Assembly (NCBI RefSeq): GCF_047496725.1
Contig: NC_132971.1
Span: 8,329,001 to 8,393,000 of the forward strand
Reading direction: 5' to 3'
Length of the DNA: 64,000 nt
Source of the DNA: Anoplolepis gracilipes
Taxonomy: Eukaryota; Arthropoda; Insecta; Hymenoptera; Formicidae
Shown one piece after another: positions 59,754 through 64,000 of this stretch (its first letter is position 1; each line of letters begins with the position of its first letter). The notes under the pieces were generated by a model. That model searched no databases. It was not told where the DNA came from and was given only the letters and a program-made list of their open reading frames with translations. Position numbers and translations under genes: made by a program.

Positions 59754-62421
59754 GTAGGTCCCCCACCTTCTCGTTTTGTAAGACTTGTAATACAGGAGAA
59801 GATAAAAGAGAGTACGAGATATCCGTTATTTCTCTAAAACCTTGAAATATACGCGCCCGACAGAATTAATATTATATAGACAGATAAAAATTTTCACTAC
59901 GATATAAACGCGCGTGAATTATATGAGTATAACCAGTAACGCTACAAACTCGTAAAATTTTGATACTTTCTTGAAATGATCGCAAAATCGCATGTCTGTC
60001 TTTTATATTCTCAATTCTATCTCACGTGATAATGAAAGTAGTAGATTATTTCGAGATAAGCGTGAGAGTGGTAATAATCATGTGTAATATTATAAATTTC
60101 ATATGATTTTACGCGAAATGCGCGACCGCACCGATAAAATTTCCAATCACGTCTGCAATTTAATGGCGGATTTGATTCGATCGTTGCCACAATATAACAG
60201 CTAACCGGCGATACTTTCGAAACCCCATGCTGTAATGACAGTTGTGTAATTATGCATTTAATATTATTTGAATGTCGAGGCCGCGAATAGGAGCGCAATG
60301 GGATTGATAATTATTATTTACAACAGCACGCTGCTGCCCGTCATTGTGCCAGTGATAACGGTGGCATCGGTGATAACGAATGTTGCATTCACTGATGGGA
60401 GATGACGGATTTTATTAGCGACGCGGAAGGGAAAACTGATCAAATGTCAATCGTCACGTGTGACTTGTTCAGCGTGCAGTTTAAATTTCGCTTATGCCAT
60501 ATTTTGCGGCAAAAATAAACGTTCGATAACATCGCAACCCCGCGATCCACAGATATATCTCTGATCGAGTCGACGTGATATGACTTGACATAATTACAAA
60601 CGTAATCATTTTCCATGATTTTCAAAATTCACTATAATTATTAAGAAATTAAGTAATATAGGTATCTTTTTCAATTTATATTATTATAAATACATTAATT
60701 TGTAAAATTAATTAACCTGTTCGTTAAAGCCTATTACTTAATTTCTTAATATTGTTTAACAAACGAGCTTATTAATAATTGTTACATCATTTACTATTTC
60801 ACTATCATTGTTGGCAGATTTAATACAAATCGTACAAATGTCATCTTAATATTTCAACGCAGAACTCTTATTAATCGCAACGCGAAAAAAATTCCGCCAA
60901 CGGCGATCAGGCTTAAGTCTGGCTTACACAAATAGTCTTCTTTAATTCACTTTGACAATGAAATACCGCATGATATAATTTTGGGATTATTATTTCGACA
61001 ATGCGTCACGCAAATATCTTCCGCTCGTGTTCCGTTCTCGATTACGGATGGAAAATTACGCGATCGCGGCCGCGTTACGTTAAACCGCGCGGTGTGCAAG
61101 TTCGATTGGAACTAAACCGCGATCATATACTCGATCTCTCAATTTTCACCAACTTCGATATTCCAACAACGTAGAAACAAACAGTACCTTCTAATGCCAA
61201 TATCGTATTCTCTCGCAGCTGTTCGCTTATGCATAAGGATCGTCCATATGTATCTTTGCGAGCGCAGCGTGCAATTCTTGCATTAAACTGGAAGCCGATA
61301 TATGTATCGTTCACCTAACACAAGTGCATTAACGATCGAATCATTTACATTAAATCATATTTGACTTTCTGCCGATCTCGCCGTGTCGCTACACCGGGGA
61401 AACTCTGCGTACAGTTAATAAATGATAACAGGATTGTGAGCAGATAAGCCAATAACCGAGCGCGCGATCTCGTTAAATATAAAGGTTTACCCTATGTTCG
61501 CATATTTCAGTACCTTATTAACTTTGTATTTGTGAGAAAAATTTTCCTTTTCACGCTATACGTATAATTACTATAATTACACGTAATCTTGAATATATTC
61601 AACGAATTAGAATATTTGCATAAAAATAAAAAGTAATGCGTTTCCTGATACCTGAAATATGTAAATGTACTTTCATTATGTTTGATATATTTCTTTTATT
61701 ACACACATACGTATACATATATGCGTATATATTATTAATTATAAAAAGATAATGAAATACGTTTTTATATAAAATACGCAAATAATAATGTTAATAATCT
61801 GTAATAAATGATTTCTCACGATGTCAACGTCGAAAAGATTTTTCACGCGCGGAAAATTTCGCGCGCCAGGAAATTTTCGGGGACGCGAAAAATAAACTTC
61901 CTGAATCTTCCTCACGCTTCGAAATCCAGTTTTTCCACATGCAACGCGGTACAAATGTATCTCGGCTGAAGTATCTCTCCCGTGACGTAGAGGTGCAAAG
62001 CTTATCCGTTCCGGGCAGCTTTTGGTATTAATCTGACTGGGCATAAATCTCACACTAATCCAGGTAACGCTATAACTCCGCAGCTATAGCGATGCTTACT
62101 GCTGTTGTTGCAACGGGAAATGCGGAACTTGTTGAATATACATCGTACATTCGGGAAGTCCGCAGTTACGGAGGAGTAACCAGAAGTACTAACGATTGCC
62201 CCATTCACTTTTACAGCCGGTCGGCCCTAAGTGTTCCCTTTAAAGGGAGAAATCGAGCAATTCACGGATCCGCACGCGGTACGGCTAATTTACATTTTAA
62301 TCGGTCCGATTCTCAAGAGAGCAATATAATTACGTCAATTCTTTGAAACAACTCGGAAAGTCGCTTTGCAAATTACATCGGTTTTACATTGCAGAAAAAA
62401 AACTCACAGATCTCGTCTTTG

Positions 62422-62464
62422 GAAAAAGAAAAAAAAAAAAAAAAAAAAAAAGAAAAGAAAAAGA
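62422..62464. repeat. Poly(A)-rich tract
   Basis: About 22 uninterrupted A flanked by further A/G. No retrocopy body was recognised upstream. Confidence 0.85.
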
Positions 62465-63546
62465 AATATTTTTCTCGCACACTGGAGGAATTATTCAATC
62501 GCGTTGAACGATTTTATATTTACTCTTAGTTATCTTTCGAACTTTGTCGCCGTTTGTTTAAAGCGTGTCGCAGACAACGTGGTAAAGATTTCATCGCATC
62601 CGACCTTCGTTGCTACGATACGCTACGTTATTTTTAGCCGCACCCTTTTTTCGATCTTAAATCACTACGCCTCTCCTGCATAAGGCGTGGAATAATTCAG
62701 ACGCGACGGCTTATTGCATTTATAGAGGCGGTCGGTTTTCACGAGGGAATGAGGTCGAACGAGGGGGAGTTCCAGAATTTTTCCGGAAATTTTACCGCGA
62801 CGATCTCCGTCGCACGTGACGATTGAATTTGCGCTCCTGGGAAACGTCGCGCTGCATTTACAAACCAAACTGAGCGATTTAAAATTACAGGAGCATCTCG
62901 TGACGTCGATGCTCCACATGGGGTAGATGAAAAAAGAGAGATTATTTATACCGACCGTTCATTAATTTTCTTTCATCAAGTATCGCGCGACGAGAGAGCG
63001 CGCTTCGACTGTTGGTTAAAAATACAAAACCGAAGATCATGTCGTTATCACGTGCGCAAGTCATCAGCACTACGTCATCTTTATTTCAAGGGGTTAATAA
63101 TCGGTGTTGATTGATGTTTATTTCAACGGTGGTTCGTCGCGTTACCAAACTCCGCCCATTATATATTAACGTTTCGCCCTACATTTCATCTCACGGAAAT
63201 AATCCGCGGCAGCTCGTTTCCGGTTTCGGGCGGAGGAGAGAAAGGGACGCGAGCCAGATTGGCCAGAAGCGCATCTAGTAACTTAATTAACGAGAAGAGC
63301 CGAGGTCTTTTTCCATCCGCTTCGATCATTCGCCGGATCCGGGGGATTGTACAAAGTGAGTGAGGCGTTCCGGCTGCAAATTGAATCTTTCGTATCCTGA
63401 TCTTATTTCTATTTCTTGACAAGGTAATTTTCGAATTTCTCGCACGAACGGAATGTGAAATATCGCCGTTTGATCTAAATATGTCTTCTTACTGGTTTTG
63501 AATTCTCGGCTATTACTGTTATAATTTAAGAGAATTTATACAAAGG

Positions 63547-63553
63547 AAAGAGA

Positions 63554-63590
<37 letters not shown>
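63547..63590. repeat. (GA)n microsatellite
   Basis: GA tract with one GG interruption. Confidence 0.93.
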
Positions 63591-63593
<3 letters not shown>

Positions 63594-64000
63594 CGATTTC
63601 AAATTAATATTACCCGATAACGTTGAAAATATACTTGTTTTTCTATATTCCACTACATTACGTTCGCGTGCTTGTGTTGTCGGCGCACAGCAACCCTCCA
63701 TAAATAATATTCTCCTGCCCTACATTATTATGCTCTTCGACTTTCATCCCTGACAATAAATCTCTTAAGAGGAACTCCACGTGACACTCATGAATTAATT
63801 ATTTTTATATATGCGGAAAAGGACGAATTTATTGCATTGCTCTGCAAATTGAATAATATCCTTCTTTCAGCTCGCAGCACAAATCCGGTCTCTCTAAACG
63901 GGAAAAGCACTTCACCTGTCTCATTTCATCTACTTGTACATTCTAACTTGGGGGGATCTTCGGAACCCTCGGGTCACACTCGAACGGTCTGTACGACAAC

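Larger units (their letters stand above)
59760..64000. other. Right end of window, no supported gene
   Basis: AT-rich to 61,800 and then mixed. The 84-codon + frame at 62092-62346 and the 78-codon minus frame at 63186-63422 lack splice or motif support. Poly(A) at about 62,422-62,464 and a (GA)n tract at 63,547-63,590 are simple repeats. Confidence 0.4.

Overview
This is a eukaryotic nuclear window that looks like an insect genome, most likely a hymenopteran such as an ant. That is inference from AT-rich non-coding DNA with CpG-rich islands that are not CpG-depleted, many (GA)n/(CT)n and (TA)n microsatellites, short U2-type exons separated by 0.4-2 kb introns, and small MITE-type DNA transposons. 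There are no operons, bacterial-type genes, rRNA, tRNA or CRISPR arrays. Most of the 64 kb is intergenic or intronic.

The only well-supported genes are on the + strand between about 25.0 and 36.0 kb. Exons were assembled by splice sites and reading-phase continuity. Model A (25,010-30,321) has four good exons and two weaker ones. It encodes a Trp-rich helical segment followed by a charged, Ser/Asn/Glu-rich tail. Model B (30,960-35,956) has five exons. It encodes a helical N-terminal part, a disordered acidic region with five 30-nt (10-residue) repeats, and a charged, partly helical C-terminus, with a polyadenylation signal about 100 nt past the stop. I recognise neither protein. They may be two neighbouring genes or two halves of one gene, because the junction at 30.3-30.96 kb is unresolved.

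Four mobile elements have diagnosable ends. One is a 630-bp piggyBac-type MITE with exact TTAA target duplications (20.2 kb). One is a TA-flanked inverted-repeat element in a model B intron (31.87-33.17 kb), and a tRNA-derived SINE with a 14-bp target duplication is inserted inside it. The last is a TA-flanked inverted-repeat element (47.44-48.11 kb) carrying a 35-codon THAP-type zinc-finger start. A minus-strand broken coding sequence with two stops, a frameshift and an adjacent poly(A) tract (58.5-59.0 kb) looks like a retrocopy.

Other layout: 1-12.6 kb is AT-rich and apparently non-genic. A short exon-like island of uncertain strand lies at 12.68-12.78 kb. CpG-rich, ORF-rich but probably non-coding islands lie at 12.8-14.7, 15.9-16.8, 51.0-51.8 and 53.5-56.0 kb, and could be promoters or 5' leader regions of genes outside or spanning the window. 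The region 36-64 kb holds only isolated candidate exons (40.2 kb and 59.5 kb). Splice calls were made by eye; no transcript, homology or codon-statistics evidence was available.
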